Below are positions 8,917-18,983 of a DNA stretch of 64,000 bases, piece by piece. The stretch lies in contig CANTFL010000981.1 in assembly GCA_947650285.1 (NCBI GenBank), positions 37,760 to 101,759 of the forward strand, read 5' to 3'. The notes under the pieces are model-generated. The model was not told where the DNA came from. It was given only the letters and a program-made list of their open reading frames with translations, and made no database searches. The first letter of the stretch is position 1. Each line of letters starts with the position of its first letter. A program made the translations under genes and the position numbers. The stretch comes from Hyaloperonospora brassicae (taxonomy: Eukaryota > Oomycota > Peronosporomycetes > Peronosporales > Peronosporaceae).

Positions 8917-11508
8917 ATGCCGCCCAAGACGTCGCGCGGCCGCTCCCGCGCACAGGCGCCCGCGGACAAACGCCCGCGCGTGCAGTCGCCGCCTCGCGCT
9001 GCACAGTCCATAGCAGACGCTGCCCACGTCCTCACGACGGCTGCGGCCGCGTGGAGCGCGTCGAACGACCGCTATCTGCGCCGCAAGAAGCGCGAGCAGC
9101 TGCACGAAATGAGCGCGTTCCAAGCCATACGAAGGGCAGCAGGTACGTGTACAGAGACGGAACTGCACGAGGGAGCAGACGAGACGGCTGTCGTCGCGTG
9201 GCAGCGGTCGCCGATGCCGGCGAGCGCAGCAACAGAGCGGCCGACAGCACTGGACCCGGTCGCGCTCGAGGAAGTGGACGACGGCGGTCGTACACGTGAC
9301 GGCGTGCGGACACAAGAACCGGCAGAATTGGACGACGCGGCTGCGTCGCTGTCGCCCGACTGGCGCGCGTCGATGCAGTCGCCCGTTGAGAGCCCAACGA
9401 GGCCGACGATCGATTGCCACATGGCGGCAATGGACCCCGCGCGGGACAAGAGCGCAGCTACTGTCGCCAGGTCGATACAGAAGACAAAGCAGGTGGCTCG
9501 AGGGATCGCACAGAGCAGTTCGTCGGCGTCGACGCGCAAGCGCATGATCTCGTTCTCGCCCGACTGCTCGCCACGGGAAGCAGACGAAGCGCTGGCGCTG
9601 AAGAAACTGGCAAAGAACATTAAGACCAATGAAAAGCTGCAGCAGCGGCTGGAGGCGCCAACGCCGGTGAAGTCGCCTGCGCTCTTGTGGACCTCGTCTC
9701 CTGCACCAGCAGCAGCATCTCAGACACGACGTTCGATGAGTTTTACGAGTCCACTGGCTCGACGGCCCATGACGTTCCAGAGTCCTGTGCGACGGCAGAT
9801 GGCGACGTTCACGAGCCCGTTGTCGCAACGACCGGTGTTCCAAAGTCCCTGTGCTGCAGTGTCGTGCTCACCTTCGTTCAGCCGAACGGAAGAGATTGAC
9901 TACAAGCCGATTGAAGACGATCGAAGGGAAGAGACGGGTATGCCGTTGGCAGAGACATTGGCTCCTGGTCCTAGCCTTGTAGCTAATGCTGTCGTAAAGG
10001 AAGAAGCGGTACAGACAGTTGCGGCCGGCAAGCACGGTCGCACTACGGAAGACGAGGATGCAATGCTCGTACACTCACAAGATGAGGCGGGCCTCTCTCA
10101 AGAGTCTGCACGAGTCATTGCCGACGCGCTCACACCTTTGTCGCAAGAAAGCTGTGCAAGCAACGCGTTTCAGATCGAAGCAGACACGACATTAGCTGAC
10201 GCGAGCATGTCGTCCAGTGCGTTCACAAGCACTTCAGTGATTGGAGACGTTGGCTTATTTAATTGCGAGACGGACGTAGAGTACACAGGTGGAGTGTACG
10301 GTGAAGGAACCGACGGGAAGGTCACAGCTGCTGTGATCAACGGGCAGAAGATCGCACTGAAGCGCGCCAAGCCGCATGATGGGTTTCCTGAGCGCGAAGC
10401 GAAACACCGCGCAGCACTCGAGCTGCACTATTTACGCCGAGTGCGTCATATGAAGGGCTTTTTACGATGTCTTGGTTTGTGTGATGCCATCGAGCACACT
10501 TGCATCGCGCTAGAGGTGATGGACTGCAAGCTGAGCGATTATTTACGACGATATGGCGTGAACTCGGGCGGGTCGAAGCACCGTCGATATACGTTGTCGT
10601 TTGATGACACGAAGGCGATGCTCAAGCAAATTTGTTTGCCTATGATTACTCTCCATGAAGATATAAACGTCGCTCACGGCGATTTGGCTTGTCGGAACAT
10701 TCTCATGCGCACGCCTCCAGAAGGATATGAGCAGAGTTGGGAGCCCGACATCAAGCTTTCCGACTTCGGTCGTATCAAGCTTCCGTCGGACGAGCCCAAG
10801 GTACTAGACAGCTCGTTCAGCTTTCACAAGAATTGCGATGTTGGTGCGTTTGGGCGAGAGATCTTGTACCGGCTGTTGGTTGGAGAGATTGTCCCGAAAG
10901 AGTGTGTGGAGACGCGTAGCTTGCACAAGCTGCTGCAAGACGTCATCGTGATGCAGGTGCCTGACGCCGCAAAGGCTCGGCTTGGCCCGTACTTGGGGTT
11001 GTTCATGCGCTGCACAGCTTGGGGGGTGCGTCCGACGTTCCGTCAAATCTATGAGCATCTGGACGATCTGGAGCACTTTGACACGGCCGAGAATGGCCTG
11101 TTTCCGCTCAAACCGACAGGCAGCACGGACGCAACTTTCATGTCGCCCGTTGCTGATGGCATGCGTCACAAAAGCGCGACATCCGGCACCTCGAGAGCAC
11201 ACAAGCGCGATACCCCGACGGGCTCTAGCCACCGTCTTTTGGGACCGAAGTCGAGAGTGCCGCCTTCTAGGAGCTACATCGAAGCAAATGCTCCATGTCC
11301 AAACAAGCCTGTGAACTGGTTGAAAACACGATCGGTAGCAGTTCAGCGAACGGTTGCGCAAGCGCTGACGCCAATCGCTCACCCCGCATTGATCAAGCAA
11401 AAGAAAAAGACACCACCGTCGGCTGGTGCAGGCGCGTCGCGGCGGTCTCTTCAGATTCTCAACCAGATCCAACACAGAACGACCGAAAAGGGCCGCAAGT
11501 CGACCTGA
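8917..11508 (+). CDS. Protein kinase-domain protein with long S/T-P-rich N-terminus
   Basis: Single exon, 863 residues from the ATG at 8917 (MPPKTSRGRS); the frame is open upstream but without an ATG. Residues 1-440 are basic and disordered-looking, with clustered Ser/Thr-Pro sites such as TSPLARRPM, FQSPVRRQM and FTSPLSQRP, which suggest CDK or MAPK phosphorylation. The kinase domain covers about 460-710: Gly-rich loop GEGTDGKV, the ATP-anchoring Lys482 in IALKRAK, catalytic loop HGDLACRNIL (Asp589) and DFG at 616-618. The residue before the catalytic Asp is Gly, so this is a non-RD kinase. The activation segment is short and no APE is visible. LACRN resembles tyrosine-kinase-like loops. A nuclear role is plausible from composition but not shown; no orthologue is named with confidence. 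Confidence 0.82.
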   Translation: MPPKTSRGRSRAQAPADKRPRVQSPPRAAQSIADAAHVLTTAAAAWSASNDRYLRRKKREQLHEMSAFQAIRRAAGTCTETELHEGADETAVVAWQRSPMPASAATERPTALDPVALEEVDDGGRTRDGVRTQEPAELDDAAASLSPDWRASMQSPVESPTRPTIDCHMAAMDPARDKSAATVARSIQKTKQVARGIAQSSSSASTRKRMISFSPDCSPREADEALALKKLAKNIKTNEKLQQRLEAPTPVKSPALLWTSSPAPAAASQTRRSMSFTSPLARRPMTFQSPVRRQMATFTSPLSQRPVFQSPCAAVSCSPSFSRTEEIDYKPIEDDRREETGMPLAETLAPGPSLVANAVVKEEAVQTVAAGKHGRTTEDEDAMLVHSQDEAGLSQESARVIADALTPLSQESCASNAFQIEADTTLADASMSSSAFTSTSVIGDVGLFNCETDVEYTGGVYGEGTDGKVTAAVINGQKIALKRAKPHDGFPEREAKHRAALELHYLRRVRHMKGFLRCLGLCDAIEHTCIALEVMDCKLSDYLRRYGVNSGGSKHRRYTLSFDDTKAMLKQICLPMITLHEDINVAHGDLACRNILMRTPPEGYEQSWEPDIKLSDFGRIKLPSDEPKVLDSSFSFHKNCDVGAFGREILYRLLVGEIVPKECVETRSLHKLLQDVIVMQVPDAAKARLGPYLGLFMRCTAWGVRPTFRQIYEHLDDLEHFDTAENGLFPLKPTGSTDATFMSPVADGMRHKSATSGTSRAHKRDTPTGSSHRLLGPKSRVPPSRSYIEANAPCPNKPVNWLKTRSVAVQRTVAQALTPIAHPALIKQKKKTPPSAGAGASRRSLQILNQIQHRTTEKGRKST

Positions 11509-11602
11509 GCAACTGATTGAACGAAGCCCCTGGCGACGGCGATCGCGTGCAGGGCAACTTGACAGCAACTCGTCGATTTCAGTATCGTTGACGTAACAAG
11601 AC

Positions 11603-11820
11603 ATGGCACATGCCGCGTGTAAGTCGTGCCCTTGCAAGTGGTCGCGGATGATGATGCGCTGGTATGAAACTCTCTGACAAAGTGTTGTTGCGGTTCAGAC
11701 TCATTGGATGATGCACGACCAGTGGAATCCTTCGGTCCAAGCGGCGCGTACGTCCAGGGCGGCTTTGGTTTGGGAATGCCAACGAGCGGACGACAAGACG
11801 GCGTGTTGATCGGCTACTAG
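11603..11820 (+). CDS. Candidate spliced 45-residue microprotein
   Basis: Exon 1 (11603-11618) encodes MAHAA plus one base and is followed by a consensus donor GTAAGT. The 80-bp intron (11619-11698) ends GTTGCGGTTCAG. Exon 2 (11699-11820) continues in phase as YSLDDARPVESFGPSGAYVQ and a Gly-rich tail ending VLIGY and TAG. Total 138 bp. No family recognised. Support comes from the strong splice sites, phase agreement and a protein-like Gly/Pro composition; nothing independent confirms expression. It could also be one end of a longer gene or a relic. It lies 94 bp downstream of the kinase stop, on the same strand. Confidence 0.4.
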
Positions 11821-12058
11821 ACGGACCTGGTGGTCTTCAGGGACGACGAGGTCGAACCGCAGTGTGCAGCCGCTTGTGGTCGTTCCCCGAGCGCTGGACG
11901 GACCCCTTTGTGGTATTCACTCGGCAGAACCGCTCGAGGGAACGAACATGCGAGTCACTCGCGTTACGCTCATACTTAGTTTGTCTACAACCCAACATGA
12001 ATCGCCACTACACTTACGCACTTGTCGATGCACTCGTCGCCCACTGGCATCGCGACCG
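11821..12058. other. Intergenic gap
   Basis: Between the microprotein candidate and the stop of the minus-strand secreted protein. No supported gene. Confidence 0.5.
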
Positions 12059-12961
12059 CTACTTCTGCTGCTCTTTCGTCGCCGTCGAGTTCCGCTTGCC
12101 GCCCGCCGCTGCCTGAATCGCGCTAGTGTCCGACCTCGCTCTCGCCTTGGCGGCTTCACGCTCCGCCCTCTCCTGCTCCTTAATCTTCCGCCACACTTTC
12201 TTCTGCGCCTCTCGCTTGGCCCGACGCTCGGCTTGTGCCTTGTGGCGAGCTTCGGCCTGTGCCTCCCGCTGAGACTTTGGAAGGCGGTAAGAAGCATCTT
12301 TGTCGTCGTCGTCGTCATCATCGTCTCCGTCGTCGTCTCCGTCGTCGTTGTTTTTCTTGCTGCGCTTGTGCGGTGCATCTTTTCGAGTCGCATCGCCGTC
12401 TTCCGGAGACAAATCGACCTCGCGAGAGAACGGGTCGCGACTGCGACTGTCCCTCTTCTTCTCCGTCTCCTTCTCCTCGGATGCAGCTGATCGGTTCCCA
12501 GTCTTACTAGTCGTGCCGACCTCGGTCTCGTCACGTGACGAAGCACCAGAGCTCGTGCTTTCTCCCTTCCTTCGGGAAAACACGTCTCTCGTTGCTGTTC
12601 CAGAGTTGGTACCAGCTGACGCGTTCGTCTTTGCTTTGTCGTCTCTGCGCGAAAGCGCGACCGCTTCTTTCGCACCTTTCTTCGGAGCAGCACCACTGTT
12701 TCTCGTGTGGTCCTCGCCGTCGTCGCCGTCGTTGTCGTTGTCGTCGTCGCCGTCGTCGTCGTTGGTTCCGAGGGTGTCCAAGTCTGCAAGCGCAAACGAC
12801 TTTGGTTTCGTCGATTCCCTCGACGTGGGCAGTGAGGCAGAGGTCGTGCTCGTCGACCGCATCTCGACGAGCTTCCGGGACACGACCCGAGCGTCCAGAA
12901 TCGAGACGCCCATGGCCAAGGCAGCAAAAACCACAGCTCTTAGCGCGTTGCGAGCGACCAT
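12059..12961 (-). CDS. Secreted Asp/Lys-rich low-complexity protein
   Basis: 300 residues from the ATG at 12961. The frame is open further upstream to 13063, but the internal Met begins a good signal peptide (MVARNALRAVVFAALAMGVS, probable cleavage after ILDA). The mature chain is highly charged. It has two Asp-rich runs encoded by GAC/GAT repeats (around 12716-12770 and 12301-12350), a Ser/Thr/Lys/Glu-rich middle, and a C-terminal helix rich in Arg, Lys, Glu, Ala and Gln (about 65 residues, KAQAERRAKREAQKKV) likely to form a coiled coil. No RxLR-EER, LxLFLAK or other named effector motif is seen. It could act in the ER or outside the cell; function unknown. Confidence 0.68.
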   Translation of the reverse strand: MVARNALRAVVFAALAMGVSILDARVVSRKLVEMRSTSTTSASLPTSRESTKPKSFALADLDTLGTNDDDGDDDNDNDGDDGEDHTRNSGAAPKKGAKEAVALSRRDDKAKTNASAGTNSGTATRDVFSRRKGESTSSGASSRDETEVGTTSKTGNRSAASEEKETEKKRDSRSRDPFSREVDLSPEDGDATRKDAPHKRSKKNNDDGDDDGDDDDDDDDKDASYRLPKSQREAQAEARHKAQAERRAKREAQKKVWRKIKEQERAEREAAKARARSDTSAIQAAAGGKRNSTATKEQQK

Positions 12962-13281
12962 GTGCGCATGGACGTGGCAACGTCCGAAAGGAGAGACACT
13001 CGAGTCACTTGCAAAGTGGCGATGGTGCTGCTGCTGCTGCTGGAATGCCGCGCAAAACAACAAGTGCGCACGAGGAACGGGGGGACTGAGGAACTGACTG
13101 CCACGAGCTGCGCACTAAAAAGAGAGCGTGGGGTCGCGTGCATTAGGAACGGGGGCTCCACAAACACGGGGCGTGTGCAATACGTGATCAACGTGGCGAC
13201 GCGGGCCAGCAGATTGTGGATAAGGAGAGCCAACCGGTTGTTACATTGGCAAAGGGTCCACTGGGCCAGAGGAGACCGGCG
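12962..13281. other. Divergent intergenic region
   Basis: Between the secreted-protein start (-) and the small unknown ORF (+). It contains a short CTG run at about 13026-13041. Presumed bidirectional promoter; no motif identified with confidence. Confidence 0.45.
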
Positions 13282-13638
13282 ATGGGCACGTCACTCGCTC
13301 TCCCCAGTGCTTTGGAGGACCGAACGCTCGCGAGTCTCATCGCGCAGTGTCTCCAGCGCTCTTCGTTCAACGAACGTCTCACGACCGCGCGGCGCTACTA
13401 CGCCACTTTTTCGCTCGCACCAATTTTTTTCGGCAAACGGTTCGGCAGTGAGCAGTGCATAGGCGCTTTGCCATCGAGAAGAGACGTGTTCGAGCGCCTT
13501 TTGCTTTATCGCACAGCTTTCGGTAGTCGCAGCTGGCGTCAGTCCGAGTCGGCAGACACTCGAGCGGTTGTCAACGACGTTTTCCCGGAAGGTGTCGAGC
13601 GACTCGAGGACCCGAGTTTGAAGCTGAGACGTCTGTAG
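13282..13638 (+). CDS. Hypothetical 118-residue protein
   Basis: Open frame from the ATG at 13282 (MGTSLALPSALEDRTLASLI) to TAG at 13638; the frame is open upstream to 13216 without an ATG. Moderately basic, with predicted helices (TLASLIAQCLQRSSFNERL, RRDVFERLLLYRTAF) and a short hydrophobic stretch FSLAPIFFG. No signal peptide or known domain. Composition resembles neighbouring real genes more than the antisense frames do, but there is no independent support, and an intron could extend it downstream. Confidence 0.4.
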   Translation: MGTSLALPSALEDRTLASLIAQCLQRSSFNERLTTARRYYATFSLAPIFFGKRFGSEQCIGALPSRRDVFERLLLYRTAFGSRSWRQSESADTRAVVNDVFPEGVERLEDPSLKLRRL

Positions 13639-16240
13639 AGGTCGAGGCAATAAGTCGAGGGACGACGAACTCAGCTTTACAAGTCTCGTGGAGCACCTGA
13701 GCTTTGGTTGGGCTGGTAGGTCGGGTCTCTGCTACACTTTCCTCGCGGTGCGTGAGCTGGAAAAGACGGCGCCAACGCGAATCTGCGAAGGCACTTGTCA
13801 AATCCTTTCGACGCAGCACCGACTCAGGGTATGGAGCAAGCGAGCGCAAGTCGCACGCGTTGCGCGAACGCATTTACGGTACGGTCGATACGCCGAGAGG
13901 TCGTTGATGGGAACATGAAGAACACACAGCACTGTCGATGTCACTTACGACGACGTGTCGATTTGGCCAAGTGTGTTGTCTGACGTCAGTACGCGTACAT
14001 GTTGGGCGCTAGCAGTCGCTGGATGCGAGCCATCATGACAACGCACTCAGTCCTGTAGTGCTCCTGCGTGGCAGCAAAAAAGCGCGGACGGCGGATATCA
14101 TGCGAGATAACACTCGCTGCATCGTGGAACCTGTAGGCATATGTGCCCAACCGGTAGTACGCATCTCTAGGATCGGGAGAGGTGGCATGCCATGATCCAG
14201 TTGCGCTGTAAAGACGAGCGAGTCGCCATGGCGACAACACGCACGTGAGCCTGTGCTTTGGGAGTCCTTGACATCGTGCTGATGGTTTCAATGGCAGCAG
14301 TACTGGTGCTACTAGTCACTGCGGAAGCGAATGTTGCTGCCATCTACTCTAAGCATAATCCGGACATGGCTGGACAGGTGGGGAGTCCAGGGCCCTGCTG
14401 CACGAAACCGACCGACCTGCTGGACCAGGAGGTCTCGAGCCCAGCTCGATCTAGTATAAGCTGGCGTCGGAACGAACACGTCGATGCTCGTGTAGCTCAG
14501 TTCTCGCGTCGTGCAGCAGTTTGTTGTTGTTCCCGCCATTGGGGCATCCTCCAGGTCGGGTGGAATAGTCCGGGCGGATGGAACGCCTAGACGATAGCGG
14601 CTACGATGACGGCATCTGAATGCTGACGGGCATCTGCTTGCACTTGCCAATCCGCCAGCCACTTGGACTGAACCATCGTCGGCTTATCCGACCAGACTCT
14701 ACAACGCATGGCAAGACGTTCCTCACCGGACAAGCCGGTTGTTTGTCGATCGCGACTTTACGCAAGTGGAAACGCTATCGAGTTACAGCGTTTCGTACGT
14801 GATCAATGCCGTGACGGAAGCAGATGCCTGACTGTCTGGAGGTCGAAGCACCTACCTCGAGCATACACGTCTGCGTGCGTGCAGCGCGTAACTGCGGCAG
14901 ACTGTCTACAGCTATCCACGCAGGAGACGTATAGGGTATCGACAGCAGCCGTTGTGCAACCCACGCATTCTTCCACCAAGCAGCGCTTCGCAACACATGC
15001 TGCAGTGAATGGGTAGAGACTAAGCCGTGCGGTGTACTGCGCCTTTAGCGACCGCGCACAGGCCGAGTGAATGACAAGTAGACCGACAGCAATTATTGCT
15101 TCATGTAGGGCCCACGCGCTCGTTCGTCCAGAAGAGACAGGTGCTCAAGCGAGCGATGATAACGATGATGATGATGATGATAACCGCCTTGGGGACAGCC
15201 AAGCAACGAGGTCGTGGATATGCTGAGTTGGTAGGGACCCATTTGCTCGTCTTTCGCAAAGCAAGCGCATGTGATCGAGTTGCAGGACGTGATGTTTGGC
15301 TTTGGCGCTACAACAGGTTGGATTTTGTCAAGCGCTTGTTGCCACGATGAGGTATCGTATCGAAGAGGATGCCACAGCCCGGTGTATAGTTCGCGAGGAG
15401 CTCCGGGAGCTGGAAGCTGAGCTACCAGGCAGTGTCACTCAGCAAGGATTTCTCTGTGCACTCTGTGCTTCGCCTCCTACTGGCCGGTAGCACACCTGCG
15501 TGGGCGAGTCAAGATGGTTTCCAGATCATCGGCAGCAACGTGGTCTAACGAGACGTCTGCCAGGCCTGCAGGAATAACGTGGGAGACGCTTTGTGGACAG
15601 GGGAGCTCACGAATGCAAACGGAGCTGCGCGTACACGGAACTTGGCTTGCAACTCACGTCGAGCACATTTGACGACTTCCCGACGCCATTTTTCTGTCGT
15701 TGGCAGTGTTAGTCGCAGCACCGGTGGCATTGAGCTTCTGTCATGGGCAGAACAACAACAGCTTTGGGACCTTGAACAGCAATGCTTGTGGTGTCGCTTC
15801 ACCAGTACGCAGTCCACTCGGCACAGGTTCAATCCGGCGCTCTTGCACAAGTGTGAACAGGCGAAGGCGTCGGTCCCTCCATGGCTATGATCAACTCTAC
15901 CGGGTCAAACGACGCAGGAAGAAAGCAGCAGAGCATTACAGAGCTCGTGAGTCTGACTTCGATAGCCTCGAATGGGTCAACACCGCAAGAGCAGACGTTG
16001 GAGACTATGAGGTCGCTCTCTCGCTCTTGTAGGCGACGGTAACGGAGGAAGGAGCGCCATCAGGCTCATGTACACTCTTACGACGACAACTCGAGAGATG
16101 GACATGGGCAGCAATGAAAGGGTCGCGGCAGGGTCAGGCCACGACCAGCAGCACGTCATCCCGTTGGAACGCGAAAGTGATGGAATGCAGTGGAGGATCG
16201 TGGCGACCGACAGGGAGGAAAATCAATCGTACAGACCTCT

Positions 16241-16314
16241 TCCTCGCTCGCTCTTCCTCTCTCTCTCGCTCTTGCTCTCGCTCTTCCTCTCTCTCTCGCT
16301 CTTCCTCTCTCTTT
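16241..16314. repeat. Imperfect CT-rich tandem repeat
   Basis: About three imperfect copies of a unit near CGCTCTTCCTCTCTCTCT, forming a polypyrimidine run on the plus strand. Confidence 0.7.
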
Positions 16315-16648
16315 GCCGATCTTATCTGCGACTGGCTTTACCTCATACCATCTTGTCGATCGACTCTCGCTGACCGTCTTCACTGAGCCTGTTCTCCCCT
16401 CTGCTTCGTATCCGATGGAACGGACGTGTCAGCGCGCCGAGTGCGACTACCCCGTGAGCTTATGATCTCACTATCGACGTCCTGCCCACGAGCTCACTGG
16501 CGTTGCAAACGGCCCCACGAAGGAGCAGTCGCACCACCACAACTTCCCTCTCGTCCGTCGCCCATCGACCGTCGCCAACCCGAAAGTCATGGCGGATAGG
16601 CTACAACCGCTACGGGAGGCCCTCCTCGTCCGTCTCGTGTCGACGGTT

Positions 16649-16783
16649 CTAGCGCCTTTTGTCTTTGTCCTGCGCCTTCTGCTGCGCTCGCATCGCCGCA
16701 AAGTCAGCGGAGAACGCACTCGGGCACTCGCCCACTACCGCTAGTGATAGCAGCGCAAGGGCCGCGTAAACACACACTAACAT
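16649..16783 (-). CDS. Possible 44-residue secreted peptide
   Basis: From the ATG at 16783 the frame encodes a strongly hydrophobic N-terminus (MLVCVYAALALLSLAVVG) and then a polar tail rich in Ala, Gln, Lys and Asp, ending KDKRR and TAG. The first part looks like a signal peptide or single membrane helix. The ORF is short and isolated, so chance is a serious alternative. The same frame is open upstream to 16936. Confidence 0.22.
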   Translation of the reverse strand: MLVCVYAALALLSLAVVGECPSAFSADFAAMRAQQKAQDKDKRR

Positions 16784-17772
16784 GACACCGCAGCCGTTGC
16801 CATTGCCTATTCGTCTCTCTCGTCCTGCTTTTCCATTTTCGTGCTCCTTCGCCGTAGACACTAACGAGTTCGTCGGGAACAGCTTCAGTCGCGTATACAC
16901 ATTGCAGCTCTCACATCGCACGCTGCACTTTGACACCCATGAGCGTGACTGTCGATGTCGTTTGCAACAGTATTGCAGCGATACGGGTCAACGGAAGGGA
17001 GGCACTAGGACCTATGCGTACCACGACGTAGCACAAGACTCGCTATCACGGTGACCTCCTTGTCGATGGTGCCCAGCTGAGGATGCATCAATCTACGACT
17101 GATAGGATGCATCGATTGCTGCAACGCTTCGACTACAACCCTGAGCAATGGTGTCGTGTTTGTCGACACAGCGGTCGCCACAAACGCGTCTCAGCCTTCA
17201 GCCTTCAGCTTGCAGTGCCGAGTGTCGGAATGCAACGCACAGTCGATCAGCGTTGTTGCCACCCCACTCAGGCCGCACACGTGATGACAAGGACACGTCA
17301 ACAGCGTGCGCGACGATTGCTATTGGTACTGCTGCGACAAAGTACGGGTATGTGTAGCAACTGTCGCGCATGTCAAGCATTGCATCTCGAGCTGGAAGAG
17401 CAGAGCAGAAGTTGGGCATGCGAAGGCAAGTGACGGCATGGAGCTGCCCCGTACATCGAGCGTCGAGTATGGCCTGTCCAGTCGTTGCCACGTTCTCTAG
17501 ACCGAGTTCCGATTTCCATACTGTCTGTTGACTATCCTGAGCAGCTCAGTACGTACATCCTGTAAAGACGTTCAGATGCGCAGACATGCAGCTCGCTATG
17601 CTGTCGCTATCCAGTCCGGCACGGATACTGTGCTGCACACGTCAAGTCAAGAATCGACGCGTATAGCGCTTTCTAAACAAAATAGAGCCACCCACCCGCA
17701 CAGCTCTATCCGTCCTCCGATCCGCACTTAAGCGCCAGCCATGTACGATTTGCCCAGCAGAGACTTTCCAGC

Positions 17773-18744
17773 ATGGCCGAGTTCCAAGCCATTATTTTAG
17801 CTGGTGGCCGCGGCATTCGTCTGTACCCGCTGACGGAGGAGACGCCCAAGACACTGCTACCTGCCAATGGCAAGCCGCTCCTCTGGTACCAGCTACACCT
17901 GCTCGAGACGTCGAACTTCACCGAAGTGCTCGTGCTCACGGTCTCGGACTTCCTACCGGCCATCCAGGACTATGTCACGCGCGAGTTTGACGGGAAGCTC
18001 CACGTGGAGCTGTGTGAAGTAACCGAGAACACCGAGACCGCCGAGGCGCTGCGTGAAGTAGCGGACAAGATCAAGCGCGACTTTATCGTGCTGGCCGGCG
18101 ACCTCATCACGGACGTAGTGCTCCACAACGTGGCGGACTTTCACCGGATGAACGACGCGAGCGTCACGATGGTCCTTCGCCAAGACGCCCCCTTGCGGCC
18201 CAGCAAGAAGACGGAGAAAGCGCGTCGCGACAAGGACATGACTGACTGTATTGCACTGGTCGAGTGCGAGCGGCACGAAGAGAACCGCGTCGTGCTGGTG
18301 TCGCAAGCGGTGCACATGAACGAGCACGTGGACGTGGCCAAGAGTCTGCTCCAGCGGCGCAGCCACTTTGTGCTGCATACGGACCTGTACGACGGCCACT
18401 TTTACATCTTTTCGCACTGGGTGCTCGACTTGCTGCAGGAGAAAAAGTACATTGCGAGCATCAAAGCAGACCTCGTGCCGCACCTCGTGCGACGTCAGTT
18501 TCGAGGAGCGCACGTGTTGCCCCCGAGCGTGCGGGACAAAGCAACGAGGAAACAGGAACTCGCCGCGTCCATGTCGTTGGCGGAAGAGCAGCACGACCCC
18601 GAGGACCTCGTGCGCTGCTTTGCGTACGTGCTGCCTATGAACGCCTACTGCGAGCGGGCAGACACGATTCCGGCGTACCGAGCCATGGACGAAGAAGTCG
18701 GCTCGCGTCTGCGCATCCAGCGGTCGAGTTCCATTTCCAACTAG
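17773..18744 (+). CDS. eIF2B gamma-subunit-like nucleotidyltransferase protein, short form
   Basis: Single exon, 323 residues, start ATG at 17773. The N-terminal nucleotidyltransferase (NTP_transferase) fold is clear: FQAIILAGGRGIRLYPLTEE, KTLLPANGKPLLWYQLHLLE, then VLAGDLITDVVLHNVADFHR, HTDLYDGHFYIFSHWVLDLL and ADLVPHLVRRQF. These blocks match eIF2B-gamma (EIF2B3/GCD1), a catalytic-subcomplex subunit of the guanine-exchange factor for eIF2 in translation initiation. The protein ends shortly after a YAYV..MNAYCERA segment, at the position where the family continues into the left-handed beta-helix of hexapeptide repeats (human protein about 452 residues). The downstream 240 bp show no such repeats. 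A related GDP-mannose pyrophosphorylase-like protein is less likely. Confidence 0.82.
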   Translation: MAEFQAIILAGGRGIRLYPLTEETPKTLLPANGKPLLWYQLHLLETSNFTEVLVLTVSDFLPAIQDYVTREFDGKLHVELCEVTENTETAEALREVADKIKRDFIVLAGDLITDVVLHNVADFHRMNDASVTMVLRQDAPLRPSKKTEKARRDKDMTDCIALVECERHEENRVVLVSQAVHMNEHVDVAKSLLQRRSHFVLHTDLYDGHFYIFSHWVLDLLQEKKYIASIKADLVPHLVRRQFRGAHVLPPSVRDKATRKQELAASMSLAEEQHDPEDLVRCFAYVLPMNAYCERADTIPAYRAMDEEVGSRLRIQRSSSISN

Positions 18745-18983
18745 TCGCTGCGTTTTTCTGGTAGCACACAGCTTGACAAAAGGAAGCAACAACGACGTCA
18801 ACGAGAAGACAAAAAGGCGTTGTTGATGCAAAACTCGACAAAGCATTGCTGCATTCCATTGTATCGGTAAACACCAGGTGACGTTGGCTACCGTGCCTGT
18901 CGTCGTCGTTGCCGCCTGCGTCGTCCACGTTTCTTCTGCTTGCCGCTGGTCGTCTTCCTTGCAAACACAACCAACCACACAGT

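Larger units (their letters stand above)
13639..17772. other. 4-kb stretch without an intact recognisable gene
   Basis: Several protein-like fragments occur without a continuous gene model. On the minus strand an open segment at 14291-13986 ends in ARIQRLLAPNMYAY and has an AG acceptor-like site near 14210. On the plus strand a segment at about 14640-14810 reads TRLYNAWQDVPHRTSR and ends at a GTACGT donor-like site. Another plus segment at 15880-16035 is Ser/Thr-rich. These could be exons of unrecognised genes or decayed copies. A pyrimidine-rich repeat lies at 16241-16314. Confidence 0.4.

Noticed and set aside
12300..13097. Long plus-strand ORF of 265 codons rich in Ser
   Set aside because: It is the antisense of the Asp/Lys-rich secreted protein; poly-Ser comes from GAC/GAT repeats read backwards, and no signal or domain is present.
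17953..18978. Minus-strand ORF of 341 codons
   Set aside because: Antisense of the eIF2B-gamma-like gene; His/Val-rich composition typical of a shadow frame.
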